Assembly (NCBI GenBank): GCA_031281895.1
Contig: JAITET010000006.1
Coordinates: 1 to 24,312 of the forward strand
DNA from: Puniceicoccales bacterium
GTDB lineage: Bacteria > Verrucomicrobiota > Verrucomicrobiia > Opitutales > JAIRKQ01
Direction: 5' to 3'
DNA length: 24,312 nucleotides
How positions within the stretch are numbered: position 1 is the first letter of the stretch; every line of letters starts with the position of its first letter. The translations under genes and the position numbers were made by a program. Under the pieces are notes generated by a model. The model worked only from the letters and a program-made list of their open reading frames with translations, had not been told where the DNA came from and made no database searches. Of this stretch, positions 1 to 8,434 are shown one piece after another.

Positions 1-1181
1 TGTCCTGTAACTGCCGCACGAATTGCAATGTCTCCAGTTTCGGAGTCCCTAATTTCTCCCAACATAATAACATCGGGATCCTGGCGCAATATGGAACGCA
101 ATATGCTAGCAAAAGTTAGTCCAATTTCTGCGTGTACCTGTGCTTGATTAGCGCCAGCAATTTCATATTCAACGGGATCCTCAACGGTTATTAGGCGGGT
201 CGTTGGGGAATAGACATGGCGTAAAAAGGCACTGAGCGTTGTTGACTTTCCAGAACCTGTAGGCCCGGTAACTAAAATTATTCCATGCGGCTTGCTTAGT
301 GCTTTTTCTGCCACTTTAAATTGATATCCAGTCATGTCTAAATCACGGAGGGAGACCGGAGCACCACCTCCCTGCCTTAGTAACCTAAGGCTGATGCTTT
401 CTCCATGTACAACGGGTAGCGTAGATATGCGAATGTCGATAATATCTTTGCCATCTCTGAATGAAATTTTACCATCCTGCGGACGGCGTTTTTCCGAAAT
501 ATTCAGCGATGCCATAATTTTTAGGCGTGAAATAATGGCTGCCTGAAATTTTACCAAATTCTCAGGAACACGCACGGCAACTAAATCACCATCTATTCGA
601 TATCTTACCTGTAAAAAATTTCTTTGTGGTTCGAAATGAATATCCGTGGCTCGCGATTTTAATGCTCTACGAATGACATCATTTACAAATTTTACAACAG
701 CTGCCTCCTCTTCATCTTTGACTTCATCTTCTTGTTGCGTGGCTGCCACGTCAACAAAACGTCCCTCCTCCGAAGAAAGACCAAAATGGATACCCAATTC
801 TCCCGTTATTTCGGATGGTACCCCTAGGCATACTTCCGGATAGCGTCCAGAAAACATTTCGATTTGTTGGCAGATTTTTTCTTCCAGCGGCCAACAACTT
901 ATTATACAAAATTTACCTTCCCCCGTCACATCGCTAATTGGCAAAATGCCATAGGCATTCAAAAACTCCGAAGGATATACATCAATGTATGATTTATCAA
1001 ATTGGAATTGTTCTAGGAATGGAATTTCTAAATTTTCGGCTAACCAAGTAATTGCCTGTTTTTCATCTTCGCAGCATAGTGCTTTTGCTAAAAGTTCCAC
1101 CCGTCTTTGGATAGGTGCTGACATAATCTTGTCAAAATTTTCCTCTCCCAACTCGGACAATTTTTCAGAAAGAATATCCAT
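1..1181 (-). CDS. gspE: GspE/PilB-type secretion ATPase (partial, C-terminus beyond window edge)
   Basis: Hexameric cytoplasmic ATPase that powers pseudopilus or pilus assembly in type II secretion / type IV pilus systems. I translated 393 codons on the minus strand from ATG at 1181; the reading frame is open to base 1. An N-terminal N1E/MshEN-like region of about 130 residues is followed by an acidic linker and the conserved segment around ATDIHFEP. Then come the Walker A GPTGSGKST, an Asp-box-like EDPVEYE, and a Walker B region DPDVIMLGEIRD with the following RAAVTG. The tetracysteine zinc motif, if present, would lie beyond the window. A GGAG ribosome binding site precedes the ATG by about ten bases. 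It is the last visible gene of the operon, 30 bases after the GspC/PilP-like gene. T2SS (gspE) versus pilus (pilB) assignment cannot be settled here. Confidence 0.93.
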   Translation of the reverse strand, partial: MDILSEKLSELGEENFDKIMSAPIQRRVELLAKALCCEDEKQAITWLAENLEIPFLEQFQFDKSYIDVYPSEFLNAYGILPISDVTGEGKFCIISCWPLEEKICQQIEMFSGRYPEVCLGVPSEITGELGIHFGLSSEEGRFVDVAATQQEDEVKDEEEAAVVKFVNDVIRRALKSRATDIHFEPQRNFLQVRYRIDGDLVAVRVPENLVKFQAAIISRLKIMASLNISEKRRPQDGKISFRDGKDIIDIRISTLPVVHGESISLRLLRQGGGAPVSLRDLDMTGYQFKVAEKALSKPHGIILVTGPTGSGKSTTLSAFLRHVYSPTTRLITVEDPVEYEIAGANQAQVHAEIGLTFASILRSILRQDPDVIMLGEIRDSETGDIAIRAAVTG

Positions 1182-1211
1182 AAAATTTAATTCTCCATTA
1201 CGATTTGTGTA

Positions 1212-1610
1212 TTATTTAGTGATAATGCCCAATCCGCTCAAATCATTTGAAGTGTTTTTCAGTCTAACTGAAAAGCTTTTTCCATCAGATGTATGAAAAT
1301 ATAGAGTTTTGTTACGTTCATCGAAGGAATCTATTACCATTTGAGCACGACTATCTCCTTGTCTGACCCATTTATGCTTATTGCTTATTGGATTATATAT
1401 GTTAAACATCCTGATATCATCCCTAATCAATATTCCTCGTAGTTCATAGTAAATCTCAATATCATTAGCCGTTTTCTTTTTTGATCCACTAACAGATGAC
1501 GAGGTTTGTCCAGCAAATGGAGAATTCGTTATGAGCGACTCAAAATCTTCGCCCATGAGATATGGCATAAAAAACAACACAAGAATTAATGTTAGTTTTG
1601 CTAGTTGCAT
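1212..1610 (-). CDS. Small exported protein in the GspC/PilP position of the secretion operon
   Basis: 132 aa with an N-terminal hydrophobic segment (residues about 3-20) that looks like a signal peptide or single membrane anchor. A Ser/Thr/Lys-rich linker follows (about 30-46), then a compact domain beginning with YELRGILIRDDIRMFNIYNP. That pattern (a beta strand restating a modulation of 'what the value is') resembles the periplasmic homology region of GspC/PilP proteins, which dock on the secretin. The resemblance is positional and structural rather than a motif match, so function is inferred. It lies between the secretin (12 bases upstream, good GGGA ribosome binding site) and the ATPase. 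No catalytic motif is visible. Confidence 0.7.
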   Translation of the reverse strand: MQLAKLTLILVLFFMPYLMGEDFESLITNSPFAGQTSSSVSGSKKKTANDIEIYYELRGILIRDDIRMFNIYNPISNKHKWVRQGDSRAQMVIDSFDERNKTLYFHTSDGKSFSVRLKNTSNDLSGLGIITK

Positions 1611-1622
1611 AGTATTTTCCCT

Positions 1623-3770
1623 TTATGAGCTTCTAGAACGAAAATTTTTAATACTTTGCCTTCCATTGATCAAAGTCCTATTTGGTCTCCCAATAACATC
1701 TGTTTTTTGATTAGATGCCTTGGGGGTTGTTGTCTTCTTTTTCACGGATGATATCTTTCTATTTGCACTCCTTCGCAAACGTTTTTTGGTATGTTTTGTG
1801 AAATTATTGTTGCTTAAAGATTTATCACTTTTTGGTTGTTCAACGACGTAGGTATCCGTACCGGGCAACTTTGCCGGTAATGTTTTTTCTTTCGATGGTA
1901 AATCTACGGCATACTTTGTATCTGTTTTTTTCGCCTTGCGTTTGCACCTTTTTCGGTGTTTGCATTTTCCTGAATTGTTGTCCTCGGAAGGCATTTGGTC
2001 GTAGCCAGCGAATGGATCTTTCAATGTTCCTTTTGGAAATTTCATACCTGGCAGAAATTTCCCAGTTTCGTCATAGTGTTCGATTTCCGGTAGCAATTCT
2101 GATCCATCAAGCATCCGCTTGGCAAACGCTTCTTCGGTTGCCGGATTTGAAATGATGGTAGGTTTGATAAAGATGATCAGTTCCGTGGTTTCCTCATTGA
2201 TACCTTTTGGTGTAAACAACCAATTCCCGATTACGGGGATATCTCCCAGTAACCACAATTTGCCGCTGCCCTTTGTATTTTTCTTTTGTTGCAATCCGGC
2301 CAATATTACCGTATCTCCATCGTATACGCTTACAAATGATACGGCTTCACTTTTCGACATTAATGGCATTTTGTTGTGGTTGATGTCAACATCCTCTTTT
2401 TTGTCTTCAATTTTTTGACTGATTTCAAGCTGTATTATGCCATTTATTCCAATCAGTGGTTTAACTTGTAATTCGATGCCAACGTCCTTATATTCAATGG
2501 TACTTTTAATTGCCGTAGTAGCTGCTCCATTCGATTCGGAAATATCGGATTTTACGACGGGATAGGAATCAACAATTTTCACCAGTGCTTGCCGATTATG
2601 GGTTGTCACAATCGTTGGAGCCGATAAAATTTGCACACGTGAATCGTTACAAGCTTTGTTAAAAACCGTATCCAATGCAAAATTTCTTACGGTACCACCT
2701 ATGGAAAATGGATTTAATGCCATGGAACCTGTTTTAGAGATTTTTATATCTATTGTTGGGTTAAAATTTTCATTAGCCTGAGCATTTTGGGCATTTTTAA
2801 TTCCCAAAATCTCTAACCCTGAAGCCTGTTCCTTCGTGAGGGTAACCTTAGCAATGACTACCTCGATTCTGACTTGATCCAGCAACACATCTATTTGATT
2901 GATTATGGATTCGACAAGTTCAATATCCTTCGAAGTTCCACAGGTAATTACGGCATTGCTACGGGTGTCATGCTCGATGGTCAAATTTTTTGAAAACTGG
3001 AAAGATGACATATTTTCCAATGCATTCTGATACTCTATGGAACCATTGGAAGTTTTTCCCGATTCCTTGTTTTGTATATTTAGCTGTCCTTTGATGACCT
3101 TATTCAAGAGATCAGCAACCTCTTTGGCATCACCATGTTTTATGCGGAATATTTTCGAATCAAGGACAGAATGTTTTGGAATATCTACCCTGCTGAGTAT
3201 CAGTTCCACGCGTTGCAAATTGGCTATGGAATCCGTTATTAGCATAGAATTGGAATCGCTGAATACTATGGTCGATGCTATCTCTGGGTTGAGTAGGCCG
3301 GTTATTAATCTTGAAAATTCATCAACCGATAGATAACGCAATTGAAAAATTTTGGAACAGATCTTTTCGCTAGGAGCCACATCTAGCAATGAATAATCCA
3401 CAAAAAATGGAGACTGCCTAGGGGCGGATTTCGTGCTGACAGCTTTCAATAGTCCATCTCCGAGTTCCACGATCGCAATATGATTTATCGCTAGCACACT
3501 TTCAATGGCCCGTATTGCCTCTGTCTTGCTGATTTCTTTCCGAATTTGCAAGCTTATTGGAACATTCTCAAGTTTGCTATCCTGCAGGACCGCCTTGCCT
3601 GTTAATTCCTCCATAATGTATAGGACCTGCGACAATGGAGCATCTGATAGTGCGATACTTTTTACCATGGCGTCTTCAGTCTGAAAGGCTTCTTCTTCTT
3701 CTTCTTCTTCGGCATACACAGATGGTATGCACAAAGCTAAAAGAACAAATATTAGTATGTGCTTTTTCAT
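1623..3770 (-). CDS. gspD: Type II secretion / type IV pilus secretin (GspD/PilQ family) with long basic tail
   Basis: Outer-membrane channel subunit, 715 aa. A signal peptide (residues 1-20, ending VYA) is followed at once by seven glutamates. Residues about 34-110 are an N0/STN-like domain. Residues 140-197 are an N1-type repeat with the typical LRYLSVDEFSRLI...VFSDSNSMLITD pattern, and residues 203-300 a further N repeat. The secretin homology domain spans about 300-542, with VQILSAPTIVTTHNRQA, the VGIELQVKP strand and the DIPVIGNWLF loop followed by TTELIIFIKP. The family normally ends soon after this. Here a tail of about 170 residues continues, very rich in Lys/Arg from residue 600 on. 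AGGA precedes the ATG by seven bases. The operon position between the GspM-like and GspC-like genes supports a docked secretion machine. Confidence 0.95.
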   Translation of the reverse strand: MKKHILIFVLLALCIPSVYAEEEEEEEAFQTEDAMVKSIALSDAPLSQVLYIMEELTGKAVLQDSKLENVPISLQIRKEISKTEAIRAIESVLAINHIAIVELGDGLLKAVSTKSAPRQSPFFVDYSLLDVAPSEKICSKIFQLRYLSVDEFSRLITGLLNPEIASTIVFSDSNSMLITDSIANLQRVELILSRVDIPKHSVLDSKIFRIKHGDAKEVADLLNKVIKGQLNIQNKESGKTSNGSIEYQNALENMSSFQFSKNLTIEHDTRSNAVITCGTSKDIELVESIINQIDVLLDQVRIEVVIAKVTLTKEQASGLEILGIKNAQNAQANENFNPTIDIKISKTGSMALNPFSIGGTVRNFALDTVFNKACNDSRVQILSAPTIVTTHNRQALVKIVDSYPVVKSDISESNGAATTAIKSTIEYKDVGIELQVKPLIGINGIIQLEISQKIEDKKEDVDINHNKMPLMSKSEAVSFVSVYDGDTVILAGLQQKKNTKGSGKLWLLGDIPVIGNWLFTPKGINEETTELIIFIKPTIISNPATEEAFAKRMLDGSELLPEIEHYDETGKFLPGMKFPKGTLKDPFAGYDQMPSEDNNSGKCKHRKRCKRKAKKTDTKYAVDLPSKEKTLPAKLPGTDTYVVEQPKSDKSLSNNNFTKHTKKRLRRSANRKISSVKKKTTTPKASNQKTDVIGRPNRTLINGRQSIKNFRSRSS
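3689..3710. repeat. Trinucleotide microsatellite (CTT)7 in the secretin gene
   Basis: Seven tandem CTT units on the plus strand encode the poly-glutamate run directly after the predicted signal-peptide cleavage site of the secretin. Unit gain or loss would change the number of Glu residues without shifting the frame. Confidence 0.85.
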
Positions 3771-3779
3771 GTTTTTATC

Positions 3780-4310
3780 CTATTCCGTATCCAAAATTGA
3801 AATAATACAATACGCATTCAACAGTTGCCCCTGGGCAGTTATTTGTATTTCTGATATGGCAATACTACTATCCAGTGCTTCTATTTTTTTTGAAAATGTG
3901 ATTATTTCAGAAAGAGGGATTCCGTCAAATGAAGCCTTGTATCGATGAATTGTCAGTTGCTCGACGTGTCCCTTCTCTGTCTCTGTAAGTGTATAATTAG
4001 CACCAGTTTTGGCTGCTATTTTTTCGATGGAAGCTACAACCTTTGGCAGGTCTTGTTTTTTATAACCTGTACCTAATTTGGCAAAGTCGCTTAAATTTTT
4101 TTCTATTTCGGCCGATTGCGAAAGCCAAACTTTTTGTTCGTCGTGTAGGGAACGTATTTGGCGTATTTTTTTGGGGAAAGATATCACCAAAGAAACCGAT
4201 AAACATACAAATACCAGAGACATTAATCCTAGTAAGGCAATAAAAATTGTTTTTTGCTTTATCGATAACAATCGAAATTGTTGCAAAATGCTGACTATAT
4301 CTGTTTTCAC
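3780..4310 (-). CDS. GspM/PilO-like inner-membrane assembly protein
   Basis: 176 aa bitopic membrane protein. A short cytoplasmic N-terminus leads into one transmembrane helix (about residues 21-44). A coiled-coil-like stretch follows (about 45-80), then a small alpha/beta periplasmic domain. This layout is that of PilO and GspM, which form the inner-membrane platform with PilN/GspL. The start codon is GTG and overlaps the TGA stop of the upstream gene (shared bases 4307-4310), a translational-coupling arrangement that supports a stable two-protein complex. Nine bases separate it from the secretin gene. Sequence similarity in this family is low, so the call rests on topology plus gene order. 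Confidence 0.72.
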   Translation of the reverse strand: MKTDIVSILQQFRLLSIKQKTIFIALLGLMSLVFVCLSVSLVISFPKKIRQIRSLHDEQKVWLSQSAEIEKNLSDFAKLGTGYKKQDLPKVVASIEKIAAKTGANYTLTETEKGHVEQLTIHRYKASFDGIPLSEIITFSKKIEALDSSIAISEIQITAQGQLLNAYCIISILDTE

Positions 4311-5278
4311 AATTGTAAATACTCTACTTCAAGATGAAAAGTTGTTCCTTTGGAGGATGAAGAAATCCTTGGGGCTGATACCGTATGTATGGAAGGTTCT
4401 TCTTTTAGATTTTCCAAAAATAGGTTTAATGTGGTAACCGAATTACAGATTCCAATGAACTTCATAACATTGGGGTTGCTCATTGTAAATTGATTAAAAA
4501 ATAGTTGGGCTGGCCGAATTTTATTTATTGCATTCAACCGTTTGAAATATAAAGCCTTTCCTTCGGAAAAAATGCGAATCTCATCATACAAATTTTTACG
4601 CTCAATTATTTGGGTAATCCTAGATTCTCTTTTTTCTAATATTGAGTATCGCAATTTAATTGAAGAACGTCCCAGCATCAAAATAACCACCAGCATGAAC
4701 AGAATGGATGTTACAGAAACCAGGGGAAAAATTATTTTTTTGTACCAGCTATTTAATTTTTCAACTTTTCTAGCAATGCTTTTTTCCTGCTGTTCGTGCA
4801 TTTCGGCGCTCCAAAAATCCTCGGAGAAAAGGTCGAGTTTGTTGCCTTGTACTTCTAGACTGCCATCTTCACTAACATTAATGGTAGTACACTTTTCATC
4901 GGTCTTGGTTATTGTGGCTCCATTGGTACTTTCTCGGCAAAATCTTTCCGGGAGCCAATAGGTAAAAGTTTTCAGATCAGGTATTTCTGCTAGGATTCGA
5001 TTTTTAGAAGCAAGAAAAATTGTTACACAACTATTGGTTTGATTTGTAAAAAAGCCAGAAAATATTTTCTCTTTGTTTACGGGGCAAATGTTTTCTATGG
5101 CCGTTTGAGCCATGCTATTAATTTCCTCCTTTTGTAGGGCTCCCTTGGGAAGTTTGATGTCATCGAAGAAAAAATACTCATCGGGGATAAGTGCCACCAC
5201 AGGTTTGCTGGTGGTCTTTTCGCTAAGATCCCATACTTTGAAAAAATCACTAAGTGCATATCCCATGATAGAGATCAT
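4307..5278 (-). CDS. GspL/PilN-like inner-membrane platform protein
   Basis: 323 aa. Residues 1-180 form a cytoplasmic domain without membrane segments, with a strand-rich start (KPVVALIPDEYFFFDDIKLP) as in the actin-like domain of GspL. One transmembrane helix spans about 181-203. Residues 205-323 form a periplasmic part beginning with a coiled coil, as in PilN/GspL. It is the first gene of the secretion operon and overlaps the GspM/PilO-like gene by four bases. An in-frame stop lies just upstream of ATG 5278, so the start is that ATG or the ATG at 5266. No clear ribosome binding site is present for either. Family assignment is by topology and order; a fused PilM/PilN-like reading is also possible. 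Confidence 0.72.
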   Translation of the reverse strand: MISIMGYALSDFFKVWDLSEKTTSKPVVALIPDEYFFFDDIKLPKGALQKEEINSMAQTAIENICPVNKEKIFSGFFTNQTNSCVTIFLASKNRILAEIPDLKTFTYWLPERFCRESTNGATITKTDEKCTTINVSEDGSLEVQGNKLDLFSEDFWSAEMHEQQEKSIARKVEKLNSWYKKIIFPLVSVTSILFMLVVILMLGRSSIKLRYSILEKRESRITQIIERKNLYDEIRIFSEGKALYFKRLNAINKIRPAQLFFNQFTMSNPNVMKFIGICNSVTTLNLFLENLKEEPSIHTVSAPRISSSSKGTTFHLEVEYLQL

Positions 5279-5285
5279 TGTAATA

Positions 5286-5313
5286 ATTATAACAATCTGT
5301 CAACATTTTTCAA
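5286..5313 (-). promoter_or_regulatory. Sigma70-like promoter of the secretion operon
   Basis: On the minus strand TTGAAA (5313-5308) and a perfect TATAAT (5291-5286) are separated by 16 bases. Only seven bases lie between the -10 box and ATG 5278, so the transcript would start at or next to that codon (leaderless), or have a leader of about 12 bases if ATG 5266 is used. The remainder of the gap, 5314-5570, shows no convincing gene or RNA. Confidence 0.5.
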
Positions 5314-5570
5314 AAAATTTTACCCAATTAGAATTACTTCATCGGAAATATCAAAAAAGGTACGGATCGATAGAAGCTCTATGCTATGCTTTTGGCGATC
5401 CCCATGAGTAATCTTAAGGAGATATCTGGGTCAATTTATGTTAAAAAATAACTGGATTGCGATCTGATGCTGTTATTTTTACATGTTGCGATTGACTTTT
5501 CCAAAGTTCGATGTAAATAACAAGTATAAATCAAGAAAGGTTAGAAAATTTTAAAAATAAACCGTTAAAA

Positions 5571-6431
5571 ATGATGCATGATAACATAACAATCGTTGAT
5601 ATCGGTAGTGGCTCCATGAAGGCTTCTGTGTTTACCTGTACCCAAGATTCGGTAGCACCCCTGGGTGGAATCTCCCGGGGATTTAGGTTGTGTTCGCAAA
5701 TGGGGGCGAATATTTCCGATAGTAAGATCAAGGTTACTACGGGGTTTTTTGAAGAAGTTTTGGCTCTCGCACAGGAGTATAATTCTACAAAAATAATTGC
5801 CGTTGCCACCCAAGCTGCCAGGAAAGCAGCAAATTTTTCCAGATTGCAGCGGAAAATTTTAAAAAAAACAGGTATTAACCTCCACGTCATTAGCGGGACA
5901 GAAGAAGCCGTATTGACAGCAAAAAGTGCACGACATCTTACGGAATTGGAAAAATTTATTTCCTTCGACATTGGGTGTGGTAGCGTGGAAATAGCAGAAT
6001 TCGACCAAGTTCTACAAAATGCTTGGAGCTTACCGATCAGCACACTCGACTTGGCCAAAGCACATAGTACTGAAACGGCCAAAGAAATTATAAAAAATGT
6101 ATTAGACACATTACCCGTACACACTAGAAACATGGAGGGATATGAACTGATTGGTAGCGGAGGAACTCTAAAAGTCGCAAGTCTACTGATTAATGGAAAA
6201 ACACGAAACTTTGTCATCCATGATGAAGTTCAAAGTTTGTTTAATACACTGAAGGATAAAACAAAAGAAGAACGCTTTGCCTATGGCGTTCCAAAAACTC
6301 GTGCGGACATTTTTCCGTTTGGATTGCTAATAATTTTACAAATTATGCAACACGTGGGGAAGGATAAAGTATTTTTGACATCCGGAAGTTTGCGTACTAG
6401 TCTAGCCCTCGAGTATTTTAGAATGATATAA
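5571..6431 (+). CDS. Ppx/GppA-family phosphatase, short form
   Basis: Probable exopolyphosphatase / pppGpp phosphohydrolase-type enzyme of the ASKHA fold. The 286 aa contain the family landmarks in order: phosphate-1 loop DIGSGS (residues 10-15), AVATQAARKA (about 77-86), the SGTEEA segment with the catalytic glutamate region (108-113), SFDIGCGSVE (131-140), and IGSGGT (194-199). Length matches only the two N-terminal actin-like domains; the C-terminal HD-like domain of E. coli Ppx is absent, as in several compact family members. No strong ribosome binding site is seen. Its stop codon overlaps the rluD start by one base, so the two are co-transcribed. Whether polyphosphate or (p)ppGpp is the substrate cannot be told from sequence. 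Confidence 0.88.
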   Translation: MMHDNITIVDIGSGSMKASVFTCTQDSVAPLGGISRGFRLCSQMGANISDSKIKVTTGFFEEVLALAQEYNSTKIIAVATQAARKAANFSRLQRKILKKTGINLHVISGTEEAVLTAKSARHLTELEKFISFDIGCGSVEIAEFDQVLQNAWSLPISTLDLAKAHSTETAKEIIKNVLDTLPVHTRNMEGYELIGSGGTLKVASLLINGKTRNFVIHDEVQSLFNTLKDKTKEERFAYGVPKTRADIFPFGLLIILQIMQHVGKDKVFLTSGSLRTSLALEYFRMI

Positions 6432-7360
6432 TGGTAGGCGATGAACAAACAATCGTAGTTTCGGACAATGACAAAGGGAAAAGAATCGATAAATTCTTGA
6501 GCGAAATTTTTCAAGGAGTTAGCCGTACGCAATTGAAAAAATCATTCGACAAAGGCTTTGTCCTCATTGGGGGGATACCTATGCCCGCGAAATATGTTTT
6601 ACGTGGGCAAGAGTTGATAACACTACGACTGATTCTTCCCGATGACATCACTCTTAATCCGGTCCCCATGCCCCTGGATATACTTTTCGAAGATGAGGAC
6701 ATTATCGTTGTCAATAAGTCGGCTGGTATTGTAGTTCATGCGGGCAATGGGACATCAGCCCCAACCTTGGTCGAAGGAATTTTGTCACACTGTCGATTGA
6801 GTGGATCTGGAAATCCTCTACGGCCGGGGGTTGTTCATAGACTAGATAAGGATACAACTGGAGTGATAATTTTCGCTAAAACAGATAGGGCATATCTGCA
6901 GTTGATAAAAATGTTCGCAACGCGCAAAATAAAAAAAACATACCAAACGATTGTTTGTGGTACATTTACCAAGAACTTTGGAGAGATTTGTCTACCGATC
7001 CAAAGGGATAGATCCATAGGGACCAAAATGGCAGTATCGGTAAATGGCAAAGAGGCCATTAGCAGATGGCATATCCTGAAATCTTTTGGACAGCAATTTA
7101 CCCATTTGCAGGTGAATATTTTGACCGGAAGAACACACCAGATTCGGGTACATATGGCAGCTGTACGCCACCCCATACTCGGAGATACAACCTATGGATA
7201 TGGCAAAAACTTTTCAAAATTAGTGGTCTCACCTCGGCCGATGTTACACGCCTCGGAAGTAGTTTTTAACCACCCGTGTACCGGGAAAACAATTTCCATA
7301 AAAGCAAAATTACCACCGGACTTTATACAGATCCTCCAGTTGCTGTCGGAAAATTTTTAA
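6431..7360 (+). CDS. rluD: RluD-type 23S rRNA pseudouridine synthase
   Basis: Isomerises uridine to pseudouridine in large-subunit rRNA (helix 69 positions in characterised RluD). The 309 aa start with an S4 RNA-binding domain (about residues 12-75: RIDKFLSEI, SRTQLKKSFDKGFVLI). The RluA-family catalytic domain follows, with IVVNKSAGIVVHAG and the signature GVVHRLDKDTTGV, whose catalytic aspartate is residue 139. TGRTHQIRVHMAAVRHPILGD closes the active-site region. Length is as usual for RluD. The start overlaps the last base of the upstream phosphatase gene. RluA/RluC-type paralogs share these motifs; the S4 domain and length favour RluD. Confidence 0.92.
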   Translation: MVGDEQTIVVSDNDKGKRIDKFLSEIFQGVSRTQLKKSFDKGFVLIGGIPMPAKYVLRGQELITLRLILPDDITLNPVPMPLDILFEDEDIIVVNKSAGIVVHAGNGTSAPTLVEGILSHCRLSGSGNPLRPGVVHRLDKDTTGVIIFAKTDRAYLQLIKMFATRKIKKTYQTIVCGTFTKNFGEICLPIQRDRSIGTKMAVSVNGKEAISRWHILKSFGQQFTHLQVNILTGRTHQIRVHMAAVRHPILGDTTYGYGKNFSKLVVSPRPMLHASEVVFNHPCTGKTISIKAKLPPDFIQILQLLSENF

Positions 7361-7414
7361 TCATTTTTCGTTCACCTGATTAGCTGAGTTTGAAATGGAA
7401 AATATAGAAGGTTA

Positions 7415-7433
7415 AAAAGATTGGGAATCTTTT
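7415..7433. repeat. Perfect 8-bp inverted repeat with 3-base loop
   Basis: AAAAGATT, GGG, AATCTTTT lies between rluD and the lipoprotein gene. The stem is AT-rich and no separate T-run follows, so it is at best a weak terminator; a regulatory site is also possible. Confidence 0.4.
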
Positions 7434-7476
7434 ACTTGCATACATATTTTTGATTTTTAGCATCCAGGAACCTATT

Positions 7477-8418
7477 ATGAAAAATGTAAAGCTGCCTTTA
7501 TTTATATTCTTATATGTCATTACTTTAGTGGCGAGTGGCTGCAACTCCATGATTAGGAACAACACCCCTAGTCAAATCCCCCAAAATGGTTCTGAGGTAT
7601 ACACCATTGCAATGTCCATTAATCCAAATGGAACATATCTTATTCCCAATAGTTGCTCGGCACATATTGTAATCGACGGAGAAATCCATAAAATGGATAA
7701 AAATAGTGATTTTGAGTACTCATACGATTACGCAAGATCGGCTGACCAGCATAGGGTGAACTACTACTACGAAGTTGATTATAAAAGAAAAGTTAATGGC
7801 AATGTTCGTGAGAAATCTAAACGCTCAAAGCTCTATGGTTTAACTATCGTAAACAGATATGTCGTTGGATTTGAGAGCAATCGAGGAATTCCCGGCTCGA
7901 GGGTCACACTGCTTGGGCGTGGTTTTGAAAGAGATGATTACGTAGAAATAGATGGTGTGCCATGTGAAACCACTTTTGTTTCCCCAAACTCTTTATCTTT
8001 TGTTGTACCAATATTGGGTCGCGGTAACAGACATCATGCGAAGTTGGTCAGCGATAATGGAGATATAGGGCTTGGAGTTTTTCACATCGACCGGGTATCT
8101 TTTCATAGCAACCTGTCCAATATCAACCTGGAGTCTGGAGAAAAACAAATATTTGTGATTACGATAGACTTTGACGCTCCCCAGGAAGGCATTGCAATAG
8201 ATGTGACAACCAACATTCCGGATAGTATTATTATGAAAGATATTTTTATACCCGCTGGAGCGCGATCGGCCAGTGTGGTAATTCAAGGAGGATTCGCTGG
8301 ATCAGGAATGCTATATCTAACGGCAGCAGGATTTGAGGAACTCAAAATTCCCGTCGAAGTAATTTCCTCGAATGAAGAAACAAATGTGACCATCGACGAT
8401 GGTATTGGCGATGATTAG
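7477..8418 (+). CDS. Predicted lipoprotein with an IPT/TIG-like domain
   Basis: The start at 7477 is chosen over the in-frame ATG at 7450 because AGGA lies seven bases upstream and a signal peptide then begins directly (KNVKLPLFIFLYVITLVASGC). The lipobox ASGC puts the acylated cysteine at residue 22. Residues about 135-215 have an immunoglobulin-like IPT/TIG pattern: GSRVTLLGRGFERDDYVEIDG, a paired cysteine, NSLSFVVP. A second beta-sandwich-like region follows (about 215-305: LESGEKQIFVITIDFDAPQEG, IFIPAGARSASVVIQGG). The protein ends in an acidic tail. It is likely an envelope-attached surface or periplasmic protein; the exact role is unknown. glgB begins 16 bases downstream, so the two may share a transcript although no functional link is evident. 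Confidence 0.8.
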   Translation: MKNVKLPLFIFLYVITLVASGCNSMIRNNTPSQIPQNGSEVYTIAMSINPNGTYLIPNSCSAHIVIDGEIHKMDKNSDFEYSYDYARSADQHRVNYYYEVDYKRKVNGNVREKSKRSKLYGLTIVNRYVVGFESNRGIPGSRVTLLGRGFERDDYVEIDGVPCETTFVSPNSLSFVVPILGRGNRHHAKLVSDNGDIGLGVFHIDRVSFHSNLSNINLESGEKQIFVITIDFDAPQEGIAIDVTTNIPDSIIMKDIFIPAGARSASVVIQGGFAGSGMLYLTAAGFEELKIPVEVISSNEETNVTIDDGIGDD

Positions 8419-8434
8419 TTCTTGAACTTTTGAG

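Noticed and set aside
5404..5451. 15-codon open frame in the 5279-5570 gap
   Set aside because: Too short, with no ribosome binding site or other support.
5492..5519. Possible promoter TTGACT-16-TAAATA ahead of the Ppx/GppA gene
   Set aside because: The -10 match is poor and a better TATAAA nearby lacks a -35 box, so it is not annotated.
5531..6217. 228-codon open frame on the minus strand opposite the Ppx/GppA gene
   Set aside because: It lies wholly antisense to a gene with intact family motifs, and its translation has no recognisable domain or sensible composition.
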